From an uncultured Bacillaceae bacterium (lineage in GTDB: Bacteria; Bacillota; Bacilli; Caldalkalibacillales; Caldalkalibacillaceae): a stretch of 8,593 nt of DNA. The notes beneath the pieces were generated by a model, which was given only the letters and a program-made list of their open reading frames with translations, was not told the origin of the DNA and did no database searches. Shown here piece after piece: positions 1-5,708 of this stretch. The first letter of the stretch is position 1; each line of letters opens with the position of its first letter. The position numbers and the translations under genes are program-made. The stretch covers positions 1 through 8,593 of the forward strand of contig CALBTX010000116.1 of assembly GCA_937967685.1 (NCBI GenBank). Reading direction: 5' to 3'.

Positions 1-23
1 CGTACATCACGATGCCGTCTTGG

Positions 24-53
24 GTTTCAATTCCTCATAGGTAAGCTACAAAC
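24..53 (-). repeat. CRISPR direct repeat (copy 2 from leader)
   Basis: This 30-bp unit is identical to the one at 93-122. It begins GTTTCAATTCC and ends GCTACAAAC on the plus strand; the minus strand is the crRNA sense. Cas6 is expected to cut 8 nt from the repeat 3' end, which leaves ATTGAAAC on each crRNA. Confidence 0.93.
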
Positions 54-92
54 GGTACTCGTCGAAGTCAACCTGCAGATTGCTCCGTGTCA

Positions 93-122
93 GTTTCAAT
101 TCCTCATAGGTAAGCTACAAAC
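93..122 (-). repeat. CRISPR direct repeat (first repeat, at the leader)
   Basis: This is the first repeat after the leader and is identical to the copy at 24-53. No further copy occurs to the right of 122, which marks the array boundary and the expected site of new spacer insertion. Confidence 0.93.
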
Positions 123-252
123 CCCATTTTTTCCATTAAAATCAACATTTTGAAGATGTTTCTATTTTAACGTTTTTTGGTGGTCATTGGAAGTATTTTC
201 GCTCAATAAAAGTTGCCAATCGTTGGTCTTACTGCAAATTCTGGATTCATAT

Positions 253-274
253 TTATTACAAAAAATTGCAATAA
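253..274. repeat. Short A/T-rich hairpin in leader
   Basis: TTATTACA (253-260) and TGCAATAA (267-274) form an 8-bp stem, with one G-U pair in the minus-strand transcript, around a 6-nt loop. It directly follows the GTCGTCGA inverted repeat in the direction of transcription. It could weakly stop or pause transcription leaving cas6, but no T-run follows it. Confidence 0.35.
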
Positions 275-277
275 GTT

Positions 278-321
278 GTCGTCGATCCCCGGGGGTTTTG
301 ACTGTACTACCGGTCGACGAC
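278..321 (-). repeat. Inverted repeat GTCGTCGA/TCGACGAC at cas6-leader boundary
   Basis: Perfect 8-bp arms at 278-285 and 314-321 enclose 28 nt that contain the palindrome CCCCGGGG (287-294). On the minus strand the element begins GTCGTCGACCGG and closes with CCCCGGGGATCGACGAC. The GC-rich block stands out in an AT-rich leader and begins only 5 nt after the cas6 stop. No T-tract follows directly on the minus strand, so it is not a normal intrinsic terminator. I recall similar GTCGTCGA-type blocks beside CRISPR leaders of other thermophiles, but could not check this. Confidence 0.7.
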
Positions 322-326
322 ATGAT

Positions 327-1103
327 TTACCCAATTCTGTTGATCTGGTCACCTCCCGAAGAAGATGCAACCGGTTCAACGCATCCAAAACCTTGACTAC
401 CCTTGCTGCCAATGCCGGCGTCCAAAGCAAGGGATAATAACCTTCTATCCTCAGCCCAAAGTTGAAACTGACCGATGTGGCCCTTGATGACGAACCCTTT
501 ATAAAGAACGATTCTCTCTTTTGTTTGACCCAGCGGTTCTATATGCAAACGAGTCGAACTTGGCACCGATTGATAGACAAGCTCAAACTTTTTTAGTAAG
601 TTGTTGCGGATGTGCTCTGAGAATTCTGAATCCCGTGGTTGATAATAATGAGTAAACTTGCGCCCATCGGGACGGAACATCGTACTGTACACGGTAATGG
701 GAGACAGCGTTTGAACCAGCAGCGTATCCTTATTGATATCCGGCTGCGTGCATTCAATTTCAATCACATTTAGGCGCGCCTGACCTAAGCGTATCCCTTC
801 TTCAAGTAATAAGGTGTTCATGATGGACTGGCAAAACGGAGCGAGCGGAGAATGGACTCTGAGTTTTACTTGACCTTGGAAACATATTTGCTTCTGTTCT
901 TTGATTAGTCGATACTTGCCTAATAATTGAGAGAAGGTAAACAGGCGAAAACTGCGCTTTCCATACATGTACCCTTCGTTATGTAAGAAACGAGCAAAGT
1001 CGGGATCCAATAGACGATACAATGCCGACTGAAGCAGATAATTGTAATGAATGGGCAGGCAAAATGACGGTTTTTCAGCCTGAAGTGTCATTTTGAGCAG
1101 CAC
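327..1103 (-). CDS. cas6: CRISPR-associated endoribonuclease Cas6
   Basis: Cas6 is the metal-independent RNase that cuts precursor crRNA within each repeat, leaving an 8-nt 5' tag. The 258-residue length is normal for the family. The C-terminus carries the glycine-rich loop GIGSKGSQGFG (about residues 231-241), the hallmark of the RAMP fold, followed by CVEP. The N-terminus has PIHYNYLLQSALYRLL, then FLHNEGYMYGKRSFRLFTFS. Y29, H41 and K49 are plausible equivalents of the Tyr-His-Lys active site described for Pyrococcus Cas6. The start is GTG at 1103, chosen because AAGGAG (1112-1117) lies 8 nt upstream; the in-frame ATG at 1091 has no such site. The gene is followed directly by the leader and array on the same strand and is the only cas gene visible. 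It fits type I-B or type III systems. Family call secure, subtype open. Confidence 0.93.
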   Translation of the reverse strand: MLLKMTLQAEKPSFCLPIHYNYLLQSALYRLLDPDFARFLHNEGYMYGKRSFRLFTFSQLLGKYRLIKEQKQICFQGQVKLRVHSPLAPFCQSIMNTLLLEEGIRLGQARLNVIEIECTQPDINKDTLLVQTLSPITVYSTMFRPDGRKFTHYYQPRDSEFSEHIRNNLLKKFELVYQSVPSSTRLHIEPLGQTKERIVLYKGFVIKGHIGQFQLWAEDRRLLSLALDAGIGSKGSQGFGCVEPVASSSGGDQINRIG

Positions 1104-1214
1104 AAAACCGACTCCTTTTCCAGATTATAGGAAGAACAATGGCACAAACAGCCGCAATCCTGCTAAGCCAAATGGACTTGGATGTGCAGTATGTCCATCT
1201 TTTGTCATACAGAA

Positions 1215-1243
1215 ATTGTACCATTTTTACCATCCTATCTGAA
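1215..1243 (-). promoter_or_regulatory. Candidate promoter of cas6
   Basis: On the minus strand, TTCAGA (1238-1243; 4/6 to the -35 consensus) and TACAAT (1215-1220; 5/6 to the -10) are 17 bp apart. TGG directly before the -10 gives an extended -10. The start would fall near 1208, about 105 nt before the GTG of cas6. It would let cas6 be expressed separately from the ABC operon upstream, although no terminator is visible between 1296 and this promoter, so readthrough is also possible. Confidence 0.45.
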
Positions 1244-1295
1244 GCAGTCAAGAGGTAAATATAGGCTTCAATTCTCATTGCATATCTTTTTTCCT

Positions 1296-2018
1296 TCATG
1301 AATCCAGCATATATTTATCATAGTTTCTCATGGACCAATACCAGGAGACGGCCCAAATGAGAACGACCACCAAAGCACAGAGACCAACCGTCAGTACGGG
1401 AGAAGCCGTATACCAGTGTGTGAGTTGATTGATCAGCCGATCATCCAACTCTGTAAAAACGATGATCAGCACGATCGGCGCCCATAAAATGTGGCTGATT
1501 CCTTCACCCCTCAGTCCCCAGCGATAGAACAAACCGAGTTGGACCGCTGTAAAGGACAGCGTGAAGCAAGGAAAAATGAACATGCCTGCCCCGACCTCTA
1601 CGTCAATAGGAATGGATTTCAGTTTATGGAATAACCACAGCCCGACAGACAGCCCGGCGATGACCACGCCTTGGGACATAAAGCGGGAGACAAAGCGGGA
1701 AGTGACAATCTCCTTCAATGTAAGCGGCAATGCGTGAAAAAAAGGGTATATGCCTGCCACATATTCCCGATTGGGACGGGAAGTCAGAAACAGCCAGAAA
1801 ACAAAGTAAGGCACAACCATCATGATAAAGGCCACCACGGACACTGTTCCGTCTGCATCCCGGTTGAGCATCTTTTGCAGCCCGGTCATAGCACTCTGTT
1901 GATGCCATACAATCAACACCAAAAAGAGAAATAGTGAGCCGAGCAACCAGCCGCTGATCACGCGGCGCTGATCGTACCATTCTTCTTTGACCAGATTAAA
2001 AATGACATCCATCCTCAT
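1296..2018 (-). CDS. ABC-2 type transporter permease (second membrane subunit)
   Basis: This 240-residue membrane protein has about six hydrophobic segments (roughly 22-38, 58-79, 114-131, 143-165, 177-190 and 207-228). Between the second and third lies REYVAGIYPFFHALPLTLKEIVTSRF, resembling the cytoplasmic loop of ABC-2 permeases in which an LP(L/I) motif precedes a basic or polar helix. The start is ATG at 2018, supported by AAGGAGG 7 nt upstream. It overlaps the stop codon of the preceding permease by 4 nt (ATGA), so translation is probably coupled. It would pair with the other permease as the membrane half of an exporter driven by the ATPase at 2753-3739. The substrate is unknown; related operons export peptides, lantibiotics or other cell-envelope-active compounds. 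No signal peptide is seen. Confidence 0.8.
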   Translation of the reverse strand: MRMDVIFNLVKEEWYDQRRVISGWLLGSLFLFLVLIVWHQQSAMTGLQKMLNRDADGTVSVVAFIMMVVPYFVFWLFLTSRPNREYVAGIYPFFHALPLTLKEIVTSRFVSRFMSQGVVIAGLSVGLWLFHKLKSIPIDVEVGAGMFIFPCFTLSFTAVQLGLFYRWGLRGEGISHILWAPIVLIIVFTELDDRLINQLTHWYTASPVLTVGLCALVVVLIWAVSWYWSMRNYDKYMLDS

Positions 2019-2749
2019 GCTCGATCCTCCTTAGGCAAAAGACGTGCGCTTGACGACCTGTTTCTGTCATAAGCGAACCCTCTTTTGTTCATGCTCTTAA
2101 CGGCGATCCACCAACAGACAACAAAAGCGAAAACGGATAGAAGCAGCGGCAAGATAAACAGTAAACCTTGTGCAGCCATACCATTGGCAACCAAGAGATA
2201 TCCTCCGGAACTTGTCAAGACCAACCAGAAGATGATCGCCAGGAAAAAAATGAGCCGTCCCCGTCGTCGCAATCCCCACAGGAAATAACCCAATACGTGC
2301 ACAGAACTGACGAACAGGGCTAAGGACATAAACATACCAAATTGAGACCACAATTCTTCCGTCGTCGATCGATACACTTGTATCAGGGCCGTCGGTAACA
2401 AAAACAGGACGACATTTAAAACCCACAACAACAAAACACTGGCCATTTTTGCATGGACAAGCTGACTTTTGCGGATCGGCAACGTTTGTAAAAACAGCGT
2501 TTGCCGCTGTTCATCATCGGCCAGCAGATCATTGTATACGGTCACTAAAGTGAATACCAGTACAATCGTTGCCACTGTCGTTTCCAGGGGCGTTTCAAGC
2601 CATTTTTCTATTAAAAAACTCGGTGGAAAGATTAAAAGTGAATAAACCAGCCAATAGCGGATGATTCCCGATACGAATCGTCCATGTGTTCGGTCAAGAT
2701 CCCAATAATGACTCATCAGGGAGAGTTCCCTCCGGATTAAGATCCACAT
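2015..2749 (-). CDS. ABC-2 type transporter permease (first membrane subunit)
   Basis: This 244-residue integral membrane protein has about six predicted helices (roughly 33-50, 57-75, 102-125, 137-160, 166-187 and 194-216). The cytoplasmic stretch DDEQRQTLFLQTLPIRKSQLVHAKMAS (about 78-104) is typical of ABC-2 permeases, with the 'LPI(R)K..(L/I)..AK' pattern entering the third helix. The C-terminal tail is basic and polar. The start is ATG at 2749, with GGGAGG about 8 nt upstream inside the end of the ATPase gene, whose stop is only 3 nt away. The downstream permease overlaps it by 4 nt. The tight packing argues that both permeases and the ATPase form one exporter. Substrate not deducible from sequence. 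Confidence 0.82.
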   Translation of the reverse strand: MWILIRRELSLMSHYWDLDRTHGRFVSGIIRYWLVYSLLIFPPSFLIEKWLETPLETTVATIVLVFTLVTVYNDLLADDEQRQTLFLQTLPIRKSQLVHAKMASVLLLWVLNVVLFLLPTALIQVYRSTTEELWSQFGMFMSLALFVSSVHVLGYFLWGLRRRGRLIFFLAIIFWLVLTSSGGYLLVANGMAAQGLLFILPLLLSVFAFVVCWWIAVKSMNKRGFAYDRNRSSSARLLPKEDRA

Positions 2750-2752
2750 GAA

Positions 2753-3739
2753 CTATGCCTCCCTTTTTCCCGTCAATAAAATAAACACTTCCTCCAAAGT
2801 CAGGCGCTCCGCGCGCCATTCCCCTGCATCCAGCCGCTGCTTTTCGCGTGCATAAAGTTCAGCGTAGCGGGATGTGTAAGCGACATAGCCGCCCCTTGTC
2901 CGTTGAAAGTTGAACAACAGGGGGTGATGGACATCGTCTCGATTCATCTCCTGTGTGATGTTCTGATCATTGACGTCCTGCTTGTCATCCCCAATCCTTC
3001 GCCCGGCGTCAGGTATAATAATCCGGCGATGACGGTCAAGCAGCGTTTCTTTATCTTCACTGAGTAAAATCCGTCCGTTGTCAATCAAGGTGACGGCATC
3101 GGCGATTTTTTCCACATCCGAGGTGATATGCGAGGAAAACAAGACACTGCGCGACCCATCCCGGACAAATGCCAACAGTACATCCAAAACTTCTTCTCGG
3201 GCGACGGGATCTAAACCGGACGTCGGTTCATCAAGCAGCAGAAGCTTCGGTCGGTGGGCAATGGCCAGCACAAGAGAAAACTTGACCTTCATCCCTTTGG
3301 AGAGATGAGCAACCTTTTTGTTGACCGGAATTTGAAAAAGCTTCAAATGCTTCTTAACCGCTTCATCATCCCAATGGCGGTAAAAATGGCGAACAAATTG
3401 CAAAGTGCGCTCCACCGTCCATCTTTCATTTAACAACGGCGTATCGCTGACATAACCGACTTGCTCTTTGATGGCCACGTCTTTTTCAGGCATGCGCATC
3501 CCCAAAATACGAATGTCCCCCTGATCCGTTGGAATCAAATCCATGATAGCCTTCATCGTGGTGCTTTTTCCGGCCCCGTTTTTCCCCAGAAAACCCATGA
3601 TGCATCCAACAGGTAATACGAACCGGACATCTTTCAGTTGAAAATCACCATAGGTTTTACTTAAACCTTTGACTTCAAGGACATATCGGTTTTTACCGCG
3701 ATGGGATTCTTCCGGTCGATTTTCTCGGTTTTTAATCAT
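2753..3739 (-). CDS. ABC transporter ATP-binding protein
   Basis: This 328-residue cytoplasmic ATPase powers the two ABC-2 permeases encoded directly downstream. Motifs in order: Walker A GKNGAGKST (52-60), Q-loop near Q93 (EQVGYVSD), signature LSKGM (146-150) in place of LSGGQ, Walker B LLLLDEP (166-172) with D-loop SGLD, and H-loop histidine H204 in SSHI. The LSKGM signature and the YVSD-type Q-loop are usual in BcrA/YtrB-type exporters. The region from about 232 to 310 is a charged C-terminal extension (GDDKQDVNDQN and later RYAELYAREK) whose role is unknown. I chose ATG at 3739, not the upstream in-frame ATG at 3802, because AAGGGGGAG precedes it and 3802 lies deep inside the regulator gene. 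It overlaps the regulator's stop by 8 nt, so the two are probably translationally coupled. Confidence 0.93.
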   Translation of the reverse strand: MIKNRENRPEESHRGKNRYVLEVKGLSKTYGDFQLKDVRFVLPVGCIMGFLGKNGAGKSTTMKAIMDLIPTDQGDIRILGMRMPEKDVAIKEQVGYVSDTPLLNERWTVERTLQFVRHFYRHWDDEAVKKHLKLFQIPVNKKVAHLSKGMKVKFSLVLAIAHRPKLLLLDEPTSGLDPVAREEVLDVLLAFVRDGSRSVLFSSHITSDVEKIADAVTLIDNGRILLSEDKETLLDRHRRIIIPDAGRRIGDDKQDVNDQNITQEMNRDDVHHPLLFNFQRTRGGYVAYTSRYAELYAREKQRLDAGEWRAERLTLEEVFILLTGKREA

Positions 3740-4151
3740 TGCTCTCTCCCCCTTGACCGCTTGACTTGATGATCTGATCCGCTTTGAGCCACATATCCGC
3801 AAATAACTCCCGCACTTGTTCCTCTGTCAGATCCAGCCGTTTCGCTTGCAGAACCGCTTCCCATAAAGCCTGTTTCACCTGCTCCATTTTCCATTGCATC
3901 AGTTTCTCAGCGCTCAGCCGAGCGACAAAACTGCCTTTCCCCGCCCGGGTATAAATAAAGCCTTCCCGCTCCAATTCCTGATAGGCACGCCGAATGGTGA
4001 TCGCGCTCGTGCGGAGATCGGTAGACAATTCACGAATGGATGGCAGCATCTCATCTTGTTGCAGCTGCCCCGTCACAATCAGCCGTTGAATCTCATCGAC
4101 GACCTGCTCATACATGGGCTTGGGATTACTGGCCGAAATATGAATCAGCAC
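3732..4151 (-). CDS. GntR-family transcriptional regulator, YtrA subfamily
   Basis: This 139-residue repressor-type protein has a winged helix-turn-helix at about residues 11-78: PMYEQVVDEIQRLI, then LPSIRELSTDLRTSAITIRRAYQELEREGFI and the wing RAGKGSFVA. It is followed by only a short helical tail and no effector-binding domain, which defines the YtrA subfamily. Such regulators usually control the ABC transporter operon they head, as here, where the ATPase gene overlaps by 8 nt. The start is GTG at 4151, chosen because AAGGAG (4161-4166) lies 9 nt upstream and homologues begin with a short strand like LIHISASNPKPMYEQ. A longer reading from TTG at 4175 would put that ribosome binding site inside the gene. 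A perfect inverted repeat over the promoter (4207-4229) is the probable operator. The ligand or inducing signal is unknown. Confidence 0.92.
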   Translation of the reverse strand: MLIHISASNPKPMYEQVVDEIQRLIVTGQLQQDEMLPSIRELSTDLRTSAITIRRAYQELEREGFIYTRAGKGSFVARLSAEKLMQWKMEQVKQALWEAVLQAKRLDLTEEQVRELFADMWLKADQIIKSSGQGGESND

Positions 4152-4206
4152 ATGGCCACGCTCCTTCCCGGCCAACGACCGTTTCTAAAAAGCAAGTTTC
4201 ATTCCT

Positions 4207-4229
4207 CTGTGTATACATTATATACACAG
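4207..4229 (-). promoter_or_regulatory. Probable operator and -10 box of the gntR-ABC operon
   Basis: CTGTGTATA (4207-4215) and TATACACAG (4221-4229) form a perfect 9-bp inverted repeat with a 5-nt spacer. On the minus strand TATAAT (4217-4222) lies in its centre and is a full -10 consensus; the -35 region is weak. A repressor dimer here would cover the -10 and block the operon. GTATAC occurs again at 4229-4234, next to the right arm. YtrA-type regulators are known to bind inverted repeats built on GTGTA/TACAC half-sites in their own promoters. Occupancy by this regulator is inferred. Confidence 0.72.
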
Positions 4230-4307
4230 TATACTATAAGAAACAGAAATCGGCAATTCCTTCTTCACAAAAATTTTCATGTGAATGAACACGCATGAAA
4301 CAGAGGT

Positions 4308-4393
4308 CAAGCACAATGCGAAATGAGTTCATCACGTATGAACCAGAAACCAAGCACAATGCGAAATGAGTTCATCACGTAAGAAACAAAGAC
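4308..4393. repeat. Tandem repeat, period 43 bp, two clear copies
   Basis: Units at 4308-4350 and 4351-4393 share 39 of 43 positions, including the first 31 without change (beginning CAAGCACAATGCG). A third unit at 4394-4436 matches at only about two thirds of positions, and a partial, decayed unit lies at about 4286-4307. The junction between units contains GTTCAT-CACGT-ATGAAC, an inverted repeat (4327-4343) that is intact only once. There is no open frame through it. It lies upstream of the gntR promoter and beyond the rlmN terminator. Confidence 0.85.
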
Positions 4394-4450
4394 CAAGGAC
4401 AACACGCAATGAAATCATATATGTAAAGACGATTTCGGGTAAGATTCAAC

Positions 4451-4501
4451 AAAAATTGAAAAGCAGATGGCAGAAAACAAATTGTTTTCTTTCACCTGCT
4501 T
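4451..4501 (-). terminator. Rho-independent terminator of rlmN
   Basis: On the minus strand, AAGCAGGTG (4501-4493) pairs with CATCTGCTT (4469-4461) through 9 bp including one G-U. After a 2x2 internal loop, the AGAAAACA/TGTTTTCT inner stem closes the hairpin. TTCAATTTTT (4460-4451) follows as the T-rich tail. It begins 45 nt beyond the rlmN stop and separates rlmN from the gntR operon. Confidence 0.8.
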
Positions 4502-4545
4502 ATCTTTAGGGCATCTGGATTGGGGAATTTAGGGGTTAAAGCGCG

Positions 4546-5604
4546 TTAAAGCGCTTTTTTGAGCTGCTTGCTTCTCAACTGTCCACATGCGGCATCAATA
4601 TCTGTGCCGTGCTCCTGACGGATCGCGCAGTTAATCCCGTTCTTTTTCAACGTGTCATAAAAAGCAAGCACCGTTTTCTTGGGACTTCGCTCATATTGGC
4701 TGAATTCATCCACTGGATTGTACGGAATCAGGTTGACGAAAGCCAAATGGCGTATATCCTTTAGCAATTCAGCTAATTGCAACGCTTCTTGCTCACGGTC
4801 ATTGACATCTTTGAGTAAGATGTATTCGAACATCACGCGGCGGTTGGTTTTTTCCAAATAATAATGGACGGCTTCCATTAACGTTTCCAGAGGATAAGCC
4901 CGGTTGATTTTCATGATCCGCGTTCTGAGCTCGTTGTTCGGGGCATGGAGTGATACGGCCAAGTTGACTTGCAGACCTTCGTTGGCAAAGTCGTAAATTC
5001 TATGAACCAAACCGCTCGTCGAAACGGTAATATGTCTGGCTCCGATCGCCAATCCTTTCGGGTGGTTAATCACCTGCAGAAACGCCATCAGATGATCGTA
5101 ATTATCGAAAGGTTCGCCGATGCCCATAACAACGACATTACCCACTCTTTCACCCTTTCCGGCTTCATGCAGATAGTGTTGAACACGCATCACTTGCTCA
5201 ACAATTTCCCCCGTGGACAGGTCTCTGTTTTTCTTCAGCAGTCCGCTGGCACAGAAGGAGCACCCTATATTACAACCGACCTGTGTTGTCACGCAAACCG
5301 TGAAGCCGTATTTTTGTTTCATTAACACCGTTTCAATCACATGGCCGTCCGCCAATTCAAATAAAAATTTGACGGTGCCATCAGTCGATTCCTGCTTCAT
5401 TTTTTCATTGAAGGAGCGAATGACGAAATGTTCTTCCAACAATTCAAGACACGATTTGTTGACGTTGTTCATCTCGCTAAATGTTGTCACTTGCTGTTTA
5501 TATAACCAATGCCATATTTGTTCAGCCCGGAATCTTTTCTCTCCGTGTTCCATAAGCCACGCTGTTAATTGTTCAAAAGTGAAGCCGTAGACGGACTGTT
5601 TCAT
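4546..5604 (-). CDS. rlmN: 23S rRNA (adenine-2503-C2)/tRNA A37 methyltransferase RlmN
   Basis: RlmN is a radical-SAM enzyme that methylates C2 of A2503 in 23S rRNA, and in many bacteria also of A37 in tRNA. The 352-residue protein has the N-terminal RNA-binding part (FRAEQIWHWLYKQ), the [4Fe-4S] cluster motif CNIGCSFC with C111, C115 and C118, the SAM-binding GIGEPFDNYD (161-170), and the catalytic pair C104 and C340 (in IDAACGQL). These match the cysteines known in E. coli RlmN (C118 and C355). The start is ATG at 5604 with GAGGG upstream. The GEPFDNYD motif is RlmN-like; the resistance enzyme Cfr has a GEA variant there, so Cfr is unlikely. The gene stands alone, not in the rsmB-prpC-prkC neighbourhood usual in Bacillus, so it may be a second paralogue. 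It has its own promoter and terminator. Confidence 0.95.
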   Translation of the reverse strand: MKQSVYGFTFEQLTAWLMEHGEKRFRAEQIWHWLYKQQVTTFSEMNNVNKSCLELLEEHFVIRSFNEKMKQESTDGTVKFLFELADGHVIETVLMKQKYGFTVCVTTQVGCNIGCSFCASGLLKKNRDLSTGEIVEQVMRVQHYLHEAGKGERVGNVVVMGIGEPFDNYDHLMAFLQVINHPKGLAIGARHITVSTSGLVHRIYDFANEGLQVNLAVSLHAPNNELRTRIMKINRAYPLETLMEAVHYYLEKTNRRVMFEYILLKDVNDREQEALQLAELLKDIRHLAFVNLIPYNPVDEFSQYERSPKKTVLAFYDTLKKNGINCAIRQEHGTDIDAACGQLRSKQLKKAL

Positions 5605-5621
5605 CGTTGACCCTCTTTTCC

Positions 5622-5708
5622 AATTGAGAACATTTACTCTATCCTACTGAAAAACCGTGCCTGAATCAACATAGCGATTTACTCCGGACAAAGTACACAT
5701 TCTCAATT
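5622..5708. repeat. 9-bp inverted repeat bracketing the rlmN promoter
   Basis: AATTGAGAA (5622-5630) and TTCTCAATT (5700-5708) are perfect complements 69 nt apart. One arm overlaps the stop codon of the SEC-C gene and the other sits just before the rlmN ribosome binding site. It could form a stem in a readthrough transcript, but it is A/T-rich and may be chance. Confidence 0.4.
5641..5669 (-). promoter_or_regulatory. Candidate promoter of rlmN
   Basis: On the minus strand, TTGATT (5664-5669) and TAGGAT (5641-5646) are separated by exactly 17 bp; each matches 4 of 6 consensus positions. The start would fall near 5634, about 30 nt before the ATG of rlmN. There is no clear terminator between the upstream SEC-C gene and this promoter, so readthrough is also possible. 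Confidence 0.5.

Larger units (their letters stand above)
1..122 (-). CRISPR. CRISPR array, leader-proximal end (2 repeats, 1 full spacer, 1 partial spacer)
   Basis: Two identical 30-bp repeats lie at 24-53 and 93-122. They enclose a 39-bp spacer (54-92), and a partial spacer (1-23) runs off the left edge. Read on the minus strand, the repeat starts GTTTGTAGCTTACC and ends GAGGAATTGAAAC. The ATTGAAAC end is the usual 8-nt 5' tag of crRNAs cut by Cas6 in type I-B and type III systems, so the array is transcribed leftward. The sequence to the right of 122 is therefore the leader, and the spacer at 54-92 is probably the newest. The repeat has only a 3-bp CCT/AGG self-complementarity, so it is of the weakly structured class bound by wrap-around by Cas6. 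The array's length and remaining spacers are outside the window, and the subtype cannot be fixed from repeat and cas6 alone. Confidence 0.95.
123..326 (-). promoter_or_regulatory. CRISPR leader with candidate array promoter
   Basis: This AT-rich, non-coding stretch lies between the first repeat and the cas6 stop codon. On the minus strand a plausible sigma-A promoter has a -35 TTGGCA at 214-219, a 16-bp spacer and a -10 AATACT at 192-197. It would start transcription near 185, about 60 nt before the first repeat. A second, weaker option is a -10 TAAAAT at 164-169 with a -35 TTCCAA 17 bp upstream. The position (between cas6 and the array, on the crRNA strand) is what identifies the leader. The promoter is inferred from the consensus match only. 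Confidence 0.7.
4231..4545. other. Intergenic region between rlmN and the gntR operon
   Basis: I see no credible gene in this stretch. It holds the upstream end of the gntR promoter, a degenerate 43-bp tandem repeat (about 4286-4436), and the rlmN terminator (4451-4501). A short direct repeat AAAGCGC adjoins the rlmN stop codon (4538-4544 and 4547-4553). Confidence 0.6.

Noticed and set aside
187..437. Several short open frames on both strands over the leader and the cas6 3' end
   Set aside because: They cross the leader and the cas6 coding region, lack ribosome binding sites and look like no known protein.
1124..1129. Perfect TATAAT on the minus strand just upstream of cas6
   Set aside because: Transcription from it would start at about 1117, inside the AAGGAG ribosome binding site, leaving no room for a functional leader, and no usable -35 is present. 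The extended -10 at 1215-1220 fits better.
1075..1299. A 74-codon minus-strand frame between the second permease and cas6, starting at an ATGA overlap and containing one hydrophobic stretch
   Set aside because: It overlaps the start and ribosome binding site of cas6, has no convincing Shine-Dalgarno sequence of its own, and the likely cas6 promoter lies inside it. I recognise no family. A small coupled gene is not excluded, but I do not call it.
4308..4436. The 43-bp tandem repeats as a second CRISPR array
   Set aside because: The units abut without unique spacers, decay progressively, and share no sequence with the 30-bp repeat at the left end.
4538..4560. AAAGCGCTTTTTT at the rlmN 3' end as a terminator for a plus-strand transcript
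   Set aside because: The palindrome AAAGCGCTTT has no loop and lies inside the rlmN coding end, and no plus-strand gene approaches it.
4546..5604. Cfr-type antibiotic resistance methyltransferase instead of RlmN
   Set aside because: The protein carries GEPFDNYD and the long conserved Bacillus RlmN stretches (VVVMGIGEPFDNYD, IGARHITVSTSGL). Cfr differs in that motif (GEA), so housekeeping RlmN activity is the better call.
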